Part shown: piece by piece, positions 1-7,821 of the stretch
Numbering within the stretch: position 1 is the stretch's first letter
Layout of the letters: each line of letters starts with the position of its first letter
Assembly: GCA_009936675.1 (NCBI GenBank)
Contig: JAACDY010000181.1
Span: 1-16,224, forward strand
DNA: 16,224 bases
Reading direction: 5' to 3'
Origin: Bacteroidota bacterium
GTDB lineage: Bacteria; Bacteroidota; Bacteroidia; Flavobacteriales; Flavobacteriaceae
Made by a program: the position numbers and the translations under genes
Notes under the pieces: generated by a model
What the model was told of the DNA's origin: nothing
The model's input: the letters and a program-made list of their open reading frames with translations, nothing else
Databases searched by the model: none

Positions 1-1136
1 CTCAGAAGGCTGTAGATATCGTTTCTCTTTTTTTGAGACCATGTGTTAGGAAGGCAATTCAAAAACTCGGGAAAACGCTCGAAAATGACTTTTTCTTCTG
101 TAAATCCTAAAAATTTGTGGTTGATCCACTTCGCTTTTTCGAAATCGAATTTTGCACCCCCTTTTTGAATTTTATCCGTATCAAAAATATCGATCAGCGC
201 ATCCATCTCAAAAATTTCTTCTGCTGTACCAGGGTTCCACCCCAAAAGTGCCAAGTAGTTCATCAGTGCCTCTGGCAGAAATCCTCTTTCTTTAAATCCT
301 TTTAAACCCTCCCACTCTGAAGGAAAAACGGGAAAGCCCATTTTTTCTCCATCACGTTTGGACAGTTTACCTTTCCCTTGTGGTTTCAATATTAACGGCA
401 AATGCATAAATTCTGGTGCATCCCAATCAAAAGCATCATAAATTAATTGGTGTAAGGCAAGAGATGGCAACCACTCCTCCCCTCTTATTACATTCGTTAT
501 TTCCATTAAATGATCATCAACCACATTGGCAAAATGATAGGTAGGCATACCATCGGCTTTCATTAATATCTTGTCATCAATCTCTTCACTTCTTACCTCT
601 ATATATCCTCTAATTCCGTCTTTAACTTTTATATTTTTACCGGAATCGACCTTAAGCCTCACAACATAAGGTACCGTACTCAGTAATTCCTTGACCGAGT
701 CACCTGATAGACTGAGTGCGTTCTTGAGCAGCATACGGTTTTCTGCACCATACTTAAAGGTCTTCTTCTGAAGCTCGTGCTCTTTTCTCAATTTGGATAA
801 TTCTTCGGGCGAGTCAAAAGCGTAATATGCCCTTCCTTTTTCAATCAGTTTCTGAATATATTTTTTGTAAATGTCTTTTCTTTCACTCTGACGGTAGGGT
901 CCAAAAGACCCTGGTTTTGTGGGGCTTTCAGCGGGTTCAAGACCACTCCAACCTAAGGCTTCTGTAATATATGCCTCTGCCTGATCTACTTTCCGATTCT
1001 GGTCGGTGTCTTCAATTCTCAGGATGAACTTCCCTTTGTTCTTTTTGGCAAAAAGGTAGTTGTACAATGCCGTTCTTAGCCCTCCGATATGTAAGGCACC
1101 GGTGGGACTGGGGGCAAATCTAACGCGAACACTCAT
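1..1136 (-). CDS. gltX: Glutamate--tRNA ligase (GluRS), 3' end cut by window edge
   Basis: Class I aminoacyl-tRNA synthetase that charges tRNA-Glu with glutamate in the cytoplasm. The reading frame from the ATG at 1136 stays open to base 1, giving 378 codons; the family is about 470-510 residues, so the anticodon-binding C-terminus lies outside the window. The protein opens MSVRVRFAPSPTGALHIGG, with the HIGH-type signature as HIGG at residues 16-19. The second signature, KLSKR (KMSKS type), is at residues 257-261 and is followed by DGEKMGFPVFPSEW. It diverges from ybeY across a 114-bp gap that holds a -7 box for each direction. The start is fixed by the conserved N-terminus. No anomaly is visible. 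A glutaminyl-tRNA synthetase is unlikely, because the N-terminal signature and spacing are those of bacterial GluRS. Confidence 0.96.
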   Translation of the reverse strand, partial: MSVRVRFAPSPTGALHIGGLRTALYNYLFAKKNKGKFILRIEDTDQNRKVDQAEAYITEALGWSGLEPAESPTKPGSFGPYRQSERKDIYKKYIQKLIEKGRAYYAFDSPEELSKLRKEHELQKKTFKYGAENRMLLKNALSLSGDSVKELLSTVPYVVRLKVDSGKNIKVKDGIRGYIEVRSEEIDDKILMKADGMPTYHFANVVDDHLMEITNVIRGEEWLPSLALHQLIYDAFDWDAPEFMHLPLILKPQGKGKLSKRDGEKMGFPVFPSEWEGLKGFKERGFLPEALMNYLALLGWNPGTAEEIFEMDALIDIFDTDKIQKGGAKFDFEKAKWINHKFLGFTEEKVIFERFPEFLNCLPNTWSQKKRNDIYSLL

Positions 1137-1148
1137 TCTTTTTTTTGT

Positions 1149-1156
1149 CAAAGATA
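1149..1156 (-). promoter_or_regulatory. -7 box (TATCTTTG) for gltX
   Basis: On the minus strand the sequence reads TATCTTTG, an exact match to the Bacteroidota -7 consensus TAnnTTTG. It ends 12 bases before the gltX ATG. The -33 region is weak: TTTC lies about 20 bases upstream. Confidence 0.6.
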
Positions 1157-1201
1157 ACATCAAGCGTTACCCTAATGAAATAATTTGTTTTTTCTTTGTT
1201 T

Positions 1202-1209
1202 TATATTTG
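1202..1209 (+). promoter_or_regulatory. -7 box (TATATTTG) for ybeY-mnmG
   Basis: TATATTTG followed by C is an exact TAnnTTTG match, 41 bases before the ybeY ATG. A TTTG at 1184-1187 could be the -33 element, but the 14-base gap is shorter than the usual ~19, so only the -7 box is convincing. The box lies inside the upstream in-frame extension of ybeY, which supports the shorter ybeY start. Confidence 0.55.
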
Positions 1210-1250
1210 CAAAAAAAAGCTTGATTCGGTTTACCCACAAGAATTTCCTG

Positions 1251-1637
1251 ATGTTCCAAGAAGCGGACCTGGCCCACTGGCTTAAGACCATTGCTTTACG
1301 GGAGGGTTATACGGTGGATGAGTTGGAATATAATTTTGTTGATGCAGACACCCTGTTCACGCTCAACAAGGAATATCTCAATCACGATACGGACACCGAT
1401 ATCATTACATTTGATTATTCTGAAAGTAAGTCCATCAAGGCGGAAGTCTATATTTCTTGTGACGCTCTGAGGAATAACGCTAGAATTCACAGCCAAACTG
1501 TTGAAAGCGAGTGTCTTAGATTACTTACACACGCTTTGCTTCACTGTTTGGGCTACAATGACAAGACAACCGATGAAAAAGACAGGATGCGGTCAAAAGA
1601 AGAAAGTTATATGAATTTGTTCCACGTGAAACACTGA
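1251..1637 (+). CDS. ybeY: rRNA maturation RNase YbeY (UPF0054)
   Basis: Metal-dependent endoribonuclease involved in 16S rRNA 3'-end maturation and ribosome quality control. The ATG at 1251 gives 128 aa beginning MFQEADLAHWLK, close to the normal family size; an in-frame TTG at 1185 would add 22 residues but would run through the -7 box. The core reads NKEYLNHDTDTDIITFDY, typical of YbeY. The metal site is HALLHCLGYND: His94, His98 and Asp104, where many proteobacterial proteins have a third His. As I recall, Asp at this position is usual in Bacteroidota members, so it is probably functional. The last codons (LFHVKH) are written by a parS-like site. The gene stops one base before the mnmG ATG, so the two are very probably co-transcribed. 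Confidence 0.93.
   Translation: MFQEADLAHWLKTIALREGYTVDELEYNFVDADTLFTLNKEYLNHDTDTDIITFDYSESKSIKAEVYISCDALRNNARIHSQTVESECLRLLTHALLHCLGYNDKTTDEKDRMRSKEESYMNLFHVKH
1618..1633. other. parS site 1 (ParB-binding centromere-like sequence)
   Basis: TGTTCCACGTGAAACA matches the widely conserved parS consensus TGTTNCACGTGNAACA at every fixed position. The outer TGTT/AACA arms and the central CACGTG are palindromic, with one C/A mismatch between the arms. It is embedded in the last codons of ybeY, where it encodes LFHVKH. ParB (Spo0J) binds such sites and spreads along DNA to segregate the replication origin. Activity is inferred; no parA or parB gene is in the window. Confidence 0.82.
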
Positions 1638-1638
1638 T

Positions 1639-3507
1639 ATGTTTGAAGGAGTTTATGATGTAGTAGTAGTAGGTGGGGGCCATGCTGGTGCAGAAGCAGC
1701 AGCCTCGGCCGCCAATATGGGATCTCGAACCCTTTTGGTTACCATGAATCTGCAAACCATCGGGCAAATGTCTTGTAACCCTGCTATGGGTGGAATCGCT
1801 AAGGGACAAATTGTTAGAGAAATTGATGCCCTTGGTGGTTACAGCGGGATAGTCTCCGATGAATCCGCCATACAATTCAAAATGCTCAATCAATCCAAAG
1901 GACCTGCCATGTGGAGCCCAAGGGTCCAATCTGACCGAATGCTCTTTGCAAAAAAATGGAGAGACCTTTTGGAACAAACCCACAACCTCGACTTTTATCA
2001 AGATATGATCAAAGACATTGTTGTAAATGAAGGTCGGATAGAAGGGGTCGTAACCTCTTTGGGGATTCCTATTCATGCCAAAAGTGTGGTTCTTACCAAT
2101 GGAACGTTTCTAAATGGACTCATACATATAGGAGAAAAGAATTACGGAGGAGGCCGTGCAGGCGAAAAAGCGTCTACTGGACTAACCCACAGTTTAGAAA
2201 AACTCGGTTTCGAATCGGGACGAATGAAAACCGGAACCCCCCCACGTGTGGACGGACGCTCTCTGAATTATGATGTCATGGAAGAACAGGCGGGAGATGA
2301 GAACCCAGCAAAATTTAGTTACAGCTCGACGACTCCTCTCAAACAACAGCGATCTTGTCATATCACCCACACCAGCCCAGAAGTTCACGAGTTACTCCGT
2401 AGTGGTTTTGACCGCTCGCCAATGGTTAATGGAAACATTCTGAGTAGTGGACCGAGATATTGTCCCTCAATAGAAGACAAAATCAATCGTTTTGCTGACA
2501 AATCCAGGCATCAAATCTTTGTTGAGCCTGAGGGGTGGGATACGGTAGAGGTTTATGTCAATGGTTTTTCTACCTCTCTTCCTGAAGATATTCAATACCA
2601 AGCCCTTCGTTCAGTAAGTGGATTTGAAAACGTTAAGTTTTTTCGTCCGGGTTATGCCATAGAATATGATTACTTCCCCCCTACTCAGCTCAAAAACAGT
2701 TTGGAAACCAAGTTGGTGTCAGGGTTGTTTTTTGCGGGACAAATCAACGGGACTACTGGTTATGAGGAGGCGGCTTCTCAAGGCTTGATGGCAGGAATCA
2801 ACGCCCACCTAAAAGTCCATCAACAAGACCCTTTTGTACTTAAAAGAAATCAAGCTTATATAGGGGTATTGATCGATGATCTGATTACCAAAGGAACAGA
2901 AGAGCCTTACAGAATGTTTACCTCGAGGGCTGAGTATAGAACTTTATTGCGCCAAGACAACGCCGACCTTAGGCTTACGCCACTGTCCTATGATTTGGGC
3001 TTGGCCAAAAAGGAACGTATGGTTGCCGTGGAGGAAAAAGCTTCCAAAACTCAGGACTTGGTCAACTTTTTTAAAAAACAGAGTTATGTGCCTGATGAAG
3101 TGAATCCCATACTTAAACAAAAGGATTCTGCTTTGGTAAAACAATCTGATAAACTTACCAAAATTCTATCCCGACCCCGATTGAGCAGAAAGGACCTTGA
3201 AAACATTCCTGCCGTCAAGACTTTTATTAATGATCATGCCATTACGGATGAGGTCTATGAGCAAGCCGAAATACAGATCAAATACTCCGGTTATATCGAA
3301 AAGGAAATGGCCAATGCGGAAAAGCTCAATCGTTTGGATCATATCAAAATCCCAGACGATTTTGACTATGACATATTGGCTTCTCTTTCTCACGAGGCCA
3401 AGGAAAAGCTCAATTATATAAGGCCTACCAACCTTTCTCAGGCTTCAAGAATCAGCGGAATCAATCCTAGTGATATCAGCGTACTTTTGGTTAAACTGGG
3501 ACGATAA
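1639..3507 (+). CDS. mnmG: tRNA uridine-5-carboxymethylaminomethyl modification enzyme MnmG (GidA)
   Basis: FAD-dependent subunit of the MnmE-MnmG complex, which installs the (carboxymethyl)aminomethyl group on C5 of wobble uridine 34 in several tRNAs. It is full length at 622 aa. The N-terminus has the Rossmann dinucleotide-binding motif GGGHAG (residues 12-17) and the signature NPAMGGIAKGQIVREIDALGG (from about residue 48). GPRYCPSIEDK contains the conserved Cys at residue 275, which corresponds to the catalytic cysteine region of the E. coli enzyme. The C-terminal third is the helical region that contacts MnmE and tRNA. The start is one base after the ybeY stop. mnmE is not in the window. 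parS-like sites sit just before and just after the gene. Confidence 0.97.
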   Translation: MFEGVYDVVVVGGGHAGAEAAASAANMGSRTLLVTMNLQTIGQMSCNPAMGGIAKGQIVREIDALGGYSGIVSDESAIQFKMLNQSKGPAMWSPRVQSDRMLFAKKWRDLLEQTHNLDFYQDMIKDIVVNEGRIEGVVTSLGIPIHAKSVVLTNGTFLNGLIHIGEKNYGGGRAGEKASTGLTHSLEKLGFESGRMKTGTPPRVDGRSLNYDVMEEQAGDENPAKFSYSSTTPLKQQRSCHITHTSPEVHELLRSGFDRSPMVNGNILSSGPRYCPSIEDKINRFADKSRHQIFVEPEGWDTVEVYVNGFSTSLPEDIQYQALRSVSGFENVKFFRPGYAIEYDYFPPTQLKNSLETKLVSGLFFAGQINGTTGYEEAASQGLMAGINAHLKVHQQDPFVLKRNQAYIGVLIDDLITKGTEEPYRMFTSRAEYRTLLRQDNADLRLTPLSYDLGLAKKERMVAVEEKASKTQDLVNFFKKQSYVPDEVNPILKQKDSALVKQSDKLTKILSRPRLSRKDLENIPAVKTFINDHAITDEVYEQAEIQIKYSGYIEKEMANAEKLNRLDHIKIPDDFDYDILASLSHEAKEKLNYIRPTNLSQASRISGINPSDISVLLVKLGR

Positions 3508-3508
3508 A

Positions 3509-3524
3509 TGTTCCACGTGGAACG
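3509..3524. other. parS site 2 (near-consensus ParB-binding sequence)
   Basis: TGTTCCACGTGGAACG matches TGTTNCACGTGNAACA at all but the last base. Its inner 14 bases (3510-3523) form a perfect palindrome, GTTCCACGTGGAAC. It starts two bases after the mnmG stop codon and ends just before a second in-frame ATG (3526) of the downstream methyltransferase. It lies 1.9 kb from parS site 1 and shares its TGTTCCACGTG half. Binding is inferred from the motif. Confidence 0.78.
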
Positions 3525-3525
3525 C

Positions 3526-4377
3526 ATGAGCAAAACACAACACCATAAAATACTAGAAGCAACAGATCATCTGGTCAGTGGAGAATCCTTTTCCATTCAC
3601 TGGGATCCAATTCACCACAGGGCATGGACAGCCGTGGAACATTTGGAATCCCTGGATGCTTACTATGAATCTCCAGGCTATATTTCTCACAGCTCCAAAC
3701 CAGATTCACTCATTTCACTATTGTACGTTTGGGCGAGAAGCACTATGCTGAACTATAAATATACCCTTCTTAAAAAACACCTTCAGCCCAATAGTCGTTT
3801 ATTGGATATTGGTTGTGGCACAGGTTCTTTTTTAAGTTTTATGAAGAAAAAAGGCTTTGATGTTTTTGGGGTCGAAAGCAACGCCAAGGCCAGGAATATT
3901 TGCCTTCAAAAGAATATAGAAGTTCAGTCAACGGAATCTAAATTGCCGCAAGCAAGTTTTGACACCATCTCTCTTTGGCATGTTTTGGAACATTTACCCC
4001 AACCAGAAGCTAGTTTGACTACTTATCGAAAGTTGCTCAAACCCGCTGGTATTTTAGTTATTGCAGTCCCCAATTTTGATAGCCACGATCGCATTCATTA
4101 TCAAAACCATTGGGCGGCCTTGGATGTGCCTAGACATTTGTGGCATTTTACTCCCAAAGGCTTAATCAATATGGCTGAAGCATCCGGTTTTGATTTACTT
4201 CAAAAAAGAGCATTGGGGCTAGACGTTTTTTATATCTCTTATTTGTCCGAAAAATACAGAGGAAAACCATTCCCTTTTGTTAGAGGGCTTTTTAAAGCGT
4301 CATGGTTTACATTTAAAACCTTTTTTAACAGCAAGCCCTCCTCTAGTGTTTTTATCTTTAAGAAACGACTTCCTTAA
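3526..4377 (+). CDS. Class I SAM-dependent methyltransferase
   Basis: Rossmann-fold methyltransferase of unknown substrate, 283 aa from the ATG at 3526. The SAM loop is LLDIGCGTGSF at residues 92-102. A following acidic strand end (FGVESNA) and the motif WHVLEHLPQP near residue 151 complete a standard UbiE/Coq3-like core. The N-terminal TDHLVSGESF resembles Bacteroidota methyltransferases found beside mnmG. An in-frame ATG at 3508, directly abutting the mnmG stop, would add MFHVER; those codons are the parS palindrome itself, so I prefer 3526, but 3508 cannot be excluded. The 3' end overlaps holB tail to tail by 20 bases. Its conserved position suggests, but does not prove, an RNA or envelope role. 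Confidence 0.85.
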   Translation: MSKTQHHKILEATDHLVSGESFSIHWDPIHHRAWTAVEHLESLDAYYESPGYISHSSKPDSLISLLYVWARSTMLNYKYTLLKKHLQPNSRLLDIGCGTGSFLSFMKKKGFDVFGVESNAKARNICLQKNIEVQSTESKLPQASFDTISLWHVLEHLPQPEASLTTYRKLLKPAGILVIAVPNFDSHDRIHYQNHWAALDVPRHLWHFTPKGLINMAEASGFDLLQKRALGLDVFYISYLSEKYRGKPFPFVRGLFKASWFTFKTFFNSKPSSSVFIFKKRLP

Positions 4378-5503
4378 CGTTTAAAAAACGTGTCATTGCT
4401 AAAGCAAAATGACTGAAGAGAATTTTAGGATTGGCATTGCGCTCCAAGTGATAAGAAGTGTCTTCCAGCAATCTGACCATAGCGTTCAAATTGGCACTGT
4501 GGACATATGGAGCGAACTTTCGTATATCGAAATCAGAATGTATTTTTAGATCGTACAATCCTTCCGATTGATATGAAATCAGCATGGCCTGACGCAGAAA
4601 CTCTAATGCATACAGCAAAAAAGCTTTTTGTTGTTCTCTTTGTAGATCGGCAACCTTATCCGCCCATTGAATCAAGTCAATGACAATCGCTTTGTTTGCC
4701 CGTGCTCTAAACGCTGCTCTAAGACATTGAATCCAAAGTTTTTCAAAATTAAGCGTGTGATCTGGAGTGTTCAGTTCATCTAAAACTTTTCGCCAACTAC
4801 CTCTAATCGATGAAGGGGTTTGAGGACTGCCTGAAAAAGCGTTTAGCTTTTGAATTCCACTTTTTATGTCTTCCGAACTCAAGGGAGTTAACTTTACTTC
4901 CTGACACCGAGAAACCAAAGTGGGCAGCATTCCTTCTGTTTGATCACAAACCAGCAGAAAAAAACTGTTTTTTGGAGGCTCTTCCAAAAGCTTTAATAAT
5001 TTATTAGAAGCATTCTCCGACAATTTATCCGCACCAAAAAGGATCATTACTTTGTACCCACCATTGTGAGCTTTGAGGTACATTTTGTGATGCATCCTGG
5101 CCACTTCCTCTACCCCAATCATGCCTTGTTTGTTACCAGCATCCAATTGACGAATCCAGTCTTGTGTGGAACCATAAGGATGATCAACCACAAAGTCATC
5201 CCATATGGATTTGTAATCGTCCGAAACGGCTTTTGACCCACCAGAGCCCTTATTAATCACAGGATATACAAAATGTAAATCGGGGTGTTCCAGTAACTTT
5301 TGCGAAGGAGTTCCATTTTTTTCTGCTTTATCAAGTGCGTCAAAGCCATGCAACAAACCCAAAGCACCGTAAAGAGCCAAAGGAAGTCCCCCATAACCTT
5401 TAGAGTCTATAAACAGTTGACAATGAGGCGTTTGACCCGAAATAACCATCTCTTTTAACTGATGTTTTAAGCGAGTTTGCCCTATAATTTCACTTGAGTA
5501 CAT
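4358..5503 (-). CDS. holB: DNA polymerase III subunit delta' (clamp loader)
   Basis: AAA+-fold subunit of the clamp-loader complex, which opens the beta clamp and places it on primed DNA during replication. The ATG at 5503 gives 381 aa beginning MYSSEIIGQTRLKHQLK. Downstream come the Gly-rich segment DSKGYGGLPLA (a degenerate P-loop; delta' does not hydrolyse ATP in characterised systems), ILFGADKLSENASNKLLKLLEEPP, and the diagnostic SRC motif in TLVSRCQEVKL. The Asp/Leu-rich KLLKLLEEPP region is typical of gamma/delta' proteins. An in-frame extension to 5539 adds only hydrophobic low-complexity residues and is unlikely. It diverges from pgk across 137 bases; no clean TAnnTTTG box was found for holB. 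It could be confused with DnaX, but it lacks an intact Walker A motif and a zinc-binding cysteine cluster. Confidence 0.9.
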   Translation of the reverse strand: MYSSEIIGQTRLKHQLKEMVISGQTPHCQLFIDSKGYGGLPLALYGALGLLHGFDALDKAEKNGTPSQKLLEHPDLHFVYPVINKGSGGSKAVSDDYKSIWDDFVVDHPYGSTQDWIRQLDAGNKQGMIGVEEVARMHHKMYLKAHNGGYKVMILFGADKLSENASNKLLKLLEEPPKNSFFLLVCDQTEGMLPTLVSRCQEVKLTPLSSEDIKSGIQKLNAFSGSPQTPSSIRGSWRKVLDELNTPDHTLNFEKLWIQCLRAAFRARANKAIVIDLIQWADKVADLQREQQKAFLLYALEFLRQAMLISYQSEGLYDLKIHSDFDIRKFAPYVHSANLNAMVRLLEDTSYHLERNANPKILFSHFALAMTRFLNVKEVVS

Positions 5504-5594
5504 ATTGTTTTCAATCCAAAAGAAGATAAAAATAATCAATCCATTTGGATTTGACTTTCTTCACAAAAATTATGTTTTCAATCCGCTTAAAACC

Positions 5595-5626
5595 TTTTGC
5601 CCAACGGTATAAAAAAAGTATTTTTG
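5595..5626 (+). promoter_or_regulatory. pgk promoter with both -33 and -7 elements
   Basis: A -33 TTTTG at 5595-5599 and a -7 box TATTTTTG at 5619-5626 are separated by 19 bases, the expected Bacteroidota primary-sigma arrangement. The box ends 14 bases before the pgk ATG at 5641. It is the most complete promoter in the window and fits a highly expressed glycolytic gene. It lies inside the longer in-frame extension of pgk, arguing against a start at 5545. Confidence 0.75.
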
Positions 5627-5640
5627 ACAAAAATTTTAGC

Positions 5641-6828
5641 ATGCGAACCATAGCCAATCAAGACTTTTCAAACCGTAGAGCTGTTGTCAGAGTAGATTTT
5701 AATGTGCCCATTGACGACAACTTCAATGTGACCGATTCTACCAGAATCGTGGCGGCCAAAGAAACCATAGGTCATATTCTTAAGCAAGGAGGCAGTTGTG
5801 TATTGATTTCTCATTTAGGACGACCCAAAGGGAAAGACCCCAAGCTATCATTAAGAAATATTGTAAACAAAGTAGAGGAGATTCTTGGACTTTCCGTATC
5901 CTTTTTTCCTGATTGTGTTGGGGCAGAAGCAGAAAAAGCTACGGCTGAGTTGGAGCCAGGTTCAGTCATGCTGATGGAAAACCTCCGATTTTATAAGGAA
6001 GAAACTGCCGGAGATTTGGCTTTTGCTGAAGGCTTGTCCAAACTGGGGGATTGTTATGTCAACGATGCTTTTGGAACGGCACATAGGGCTCACGCTTCTA
6101 CTACCATCATGGCTCAATTTTTTAATCAGGACAAATTTTTTGGCAAATTGCTCGAAAAAGAAGTTAAAGCGATAGAGAAAGTAATCAAATCTGGAGAAAA
6201 GCCAGTTCTCGCCATATTGGGCGGTGCCAAAGTTTCCTCCAAAATCACTATCATTGAAAACATGCTAGACAAGATAGATCACCTGATTATCGGTGGTGGG
6301 ATGGTGTATACTTTTGCCAAGGCACAGGGAGGTAAGGTAGGTCAATCAATCTGTGAAGAGGACTATTGTGACTATGCCCTAGAGTTACTTGAAAAAGCCA
6401 AGGCCAAAGGGGTTGAAGTTCATTTGCCAACCGATGTGATCATTGCAGACGATTTTTCAAATGATGCGAATCAGAAGGTTTGTAAAGTTGGCCAAATTCC
6501 AGACGATTGGGAGGGGCTTGATGCAGGGCCGGAGACACTAAAAAACTTTGAGGATGTAGTGATGCGGTCCAAAACCATACTATGGAATGGGCCTATAGGT
6601 GTGTTTGAATTTGAAAACTTTTCAAAAGGAACCATCACCCTTGGAGAGCATATCGCCAAAAGTACTGCGGCAGGAGCTTTTTCTTTAGTAGGAGGTGGAG
6701 ACTCTGTAGCGGCGGTTAAACAATTTGGATTTGAAGACAAAATGAGCTATATTTCTACTGGAGGCGGTGCCATGCTGGAAAGTCTTGAAGGAAAGACACT
6801 ACCTGGGATTGCTGCCTTGTTGGAATAA
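5641..6828 (+). CDS. pgk: Phosphoglycerate kinase
   Basis: Glycolytic and gluconeogenic enzyme that transfers the acyl phosphate of 1,3-bisphosphoglycerate to ADP, making 3-phosphoglycerate and ATP in the cytoplasm. The ATG at 5641 gives 395 aa, the normal family length. Signatures visible are VRVDFNVP (residues 16-23), SHLGRPKG near residue 60, NDAFGTAHRAHAS, LGGAKVSSKI in the hinge region, and the nucleotide-binding C-terminal GGGDSVAAVKQFG followed by STGGGAMLESLEGK. No key motif is missing. The frame extends upstream to 5545, but that segment contains the promoter and adds non-homologous residues. The DUF4837 lipoprotein follows after 11 bases and may be co-transcribed. Confidence 0.97.
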   Translation: MRTIANQDFSNRRAVVRVDFNVPIDDNFNVTDSTRIVAAKETIGHILKQGGSCVLISHLGRPKGKDPKLSLRNIVNKVEEILGLSVSFFPDCVGAEAEKATAELEPGSVMLMENLRFYKEETAGDLAFAEGLSKLGDCYVNDAFGTAHRAHASTTIMAQFFNQDKFFGKLLEKEVKAIEKVIKSGEKPVLAILGGAKVSSKITIIENMLDKIDHLIIGGGMVYTFAKAQGGKVGQSICEEDYCDYALELLEKAKAKGVEVHLPTDVIIADDFSNDANQKVCKVGQIPDDWEGLDAGPETLKNFEDVVMRSKTILWNGPIGVFEFENFSKGTITLGEHIAKSTAAGAFSLVGGGDSVAAVKQFGFEDKMSYISTGGGAMLESLEGKTLPGIAALLE

Positions 6829-6839
6829 GCCTCAACATC

Positions 6840-7805
6840 ATGAAAAAAGCAGTATTTTTTGTTTTCATCCTTTTCATTACATCTTGTAAGGAACAAAAAA
6901 CCAAACAGCGGTATTTACCAGACTCCAACGCCAACATCAACCACCTGACAGTAGTGATGCCGGAAAAGAGCTGGGCAGGAGCTTTGGGAAACCAAACCCG
7001 TGCTCTCTTGGAAACGCCCTATGAGGGTTTGCCTTTCAACGAACCCCAATTCACGCTCAAATATCTACCTCCCAAGGTTTTTACAGGTTTTGCTAGGAAC
7101 AGTCGAAGTGTTTTGTGGTTTGTAAGAGATAGCCTTGCACGGTTCCAATTGTCGGAGGATTTGATGGCCCAGCCCCAGACAGTGGCAAAGGTAACAGGAG
7201 AGGACGATGAGGTTCAAGCCTATTTCTTGGAGGAAAACATCAATCTTTTTAAAGCGGTTTTAACCGAAAAAGAACGCAAAGAAAAAATCATAAGGATCAA
7301 AAAATCTCCTACCAAAGACCGTGATTTACAAAAGCGATTCAATATATCATTGACTTATCCCTCTGCCTATAAGACCGTAAAAGACACTACCAATTTCATT
7401 TGGATCCAAAAAGAAATTCCAAAGGGACACATGAATATGGTGGCCTACAGTCTTCCTCTTTCCGTTTTAAATGGAAGGATAAAGAAACGCATTCCAGAAA
7501 TCCGGGATTCCATTGGAAAAACCTACGTACCTGGAAGACTAGAGGGTTCATATATGATTACGGAAAAGGCCTATCGCCCTTATTTTTACAAGACCCAAAA
7601 AGAGGGAAGATTAACTTATTTGACCAAAGGCACTTGGGAAGTTGCCAATGATTTTATGGCAGGACCATTTGTCAATTATATGATAAAGGACACCCTAAAA
7701 AAGAGATGGATGGTAATCGAAGGCTTTGTTTTTGCACCTGCAACTAGCAAAAGAGATCAGATGTTTGAACTCAACACCATTTTGGACGCTGTAGTTTTTG
7801 AGTAA
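6840..7805 (+). CDS. DUF4837-like lipoprotein
   Basis: Predicted lipoprotein of unknown function, 321 aa. The N-terminus, MKKAVFFVFILFITSC, is a short signal peptide ending in a lipobox with the lipidated Cys at residue 16, followed by charged residues (KEQKTKQ); this predicts a membrane-anchored periplasmic or surface location. The mature part begins RYLPDSNANINHLTVVMPE and contains EGLPFNEPQFTLKYLPP and later SYMITEKAYRPYF, which I recognise as the DUF4837 family of Bacteroidota. There is no catalytic signature. It follows pgk by 11 bases and converges on tatA, with 16 bases between their stops. The family assignment is by memory of its N-terminal pattern; the lipoprotein call is seen directly. 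Confidence 0.8.
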   Translation: MKKAVFFVFILFITSCKEQKTKQRYLPDSNANINHLTVVMPEKSWAGALGNQTRALLETPYEGLPFNEPQFTLKYLPPKVFTGFARNSRSVLWFVRDSLARFQLSEDLMAQPQTVAKVTGEDDEVQAYFLEENINLFKAVLTEKERKEKIIRIKKSPTKDRDLQKRFNISLTYPSAYKTVKDTTNFIWIQKEIPKGHMNMVAYSLPLSVLNGRIKKRIPEIRDSIGKTYVPGRLEGSYMITEKAYRPYFYKTQKEGRLTYLTKGTWEVANDFMAGPFVNYMIKDTLKKRWMVIEGFVFAPATSKRDQMFELNTILDAVVFE

Positions 7806-7821
7806 ACTACTTATTGTCTAT

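Noticed and set aside
1525..2076. 183-aa open frame on the minus strand across ybeY and mnmG
   Set aside because: It is antisense to the conserved FAD-binding domain of mnmG, has no recognisable family, and its composition looks like a shadow frame.
2240..2253. Third CACGTG core inside mnmG (2243-2248)
   Set aside because: The flanks are CCCC and TGGA, not TGTT and AACA, so it does not match parS; it simply encodes part of TPPRVDG.
5504..5580. Possible holB promoter (TAATTTTTG on the minus strand)
   Set aside because: It has three rather than two bases between TA and TTTG and lacks a -33 element; too weak to call.
5545..5640. In-frame N-terminal extension of pgk
   Set aside because: It contains the -33 and -7 promoter elements and has no counterpart in phosphoglycerate kinases; MRTIANQDF at 5641 is the normal start region.
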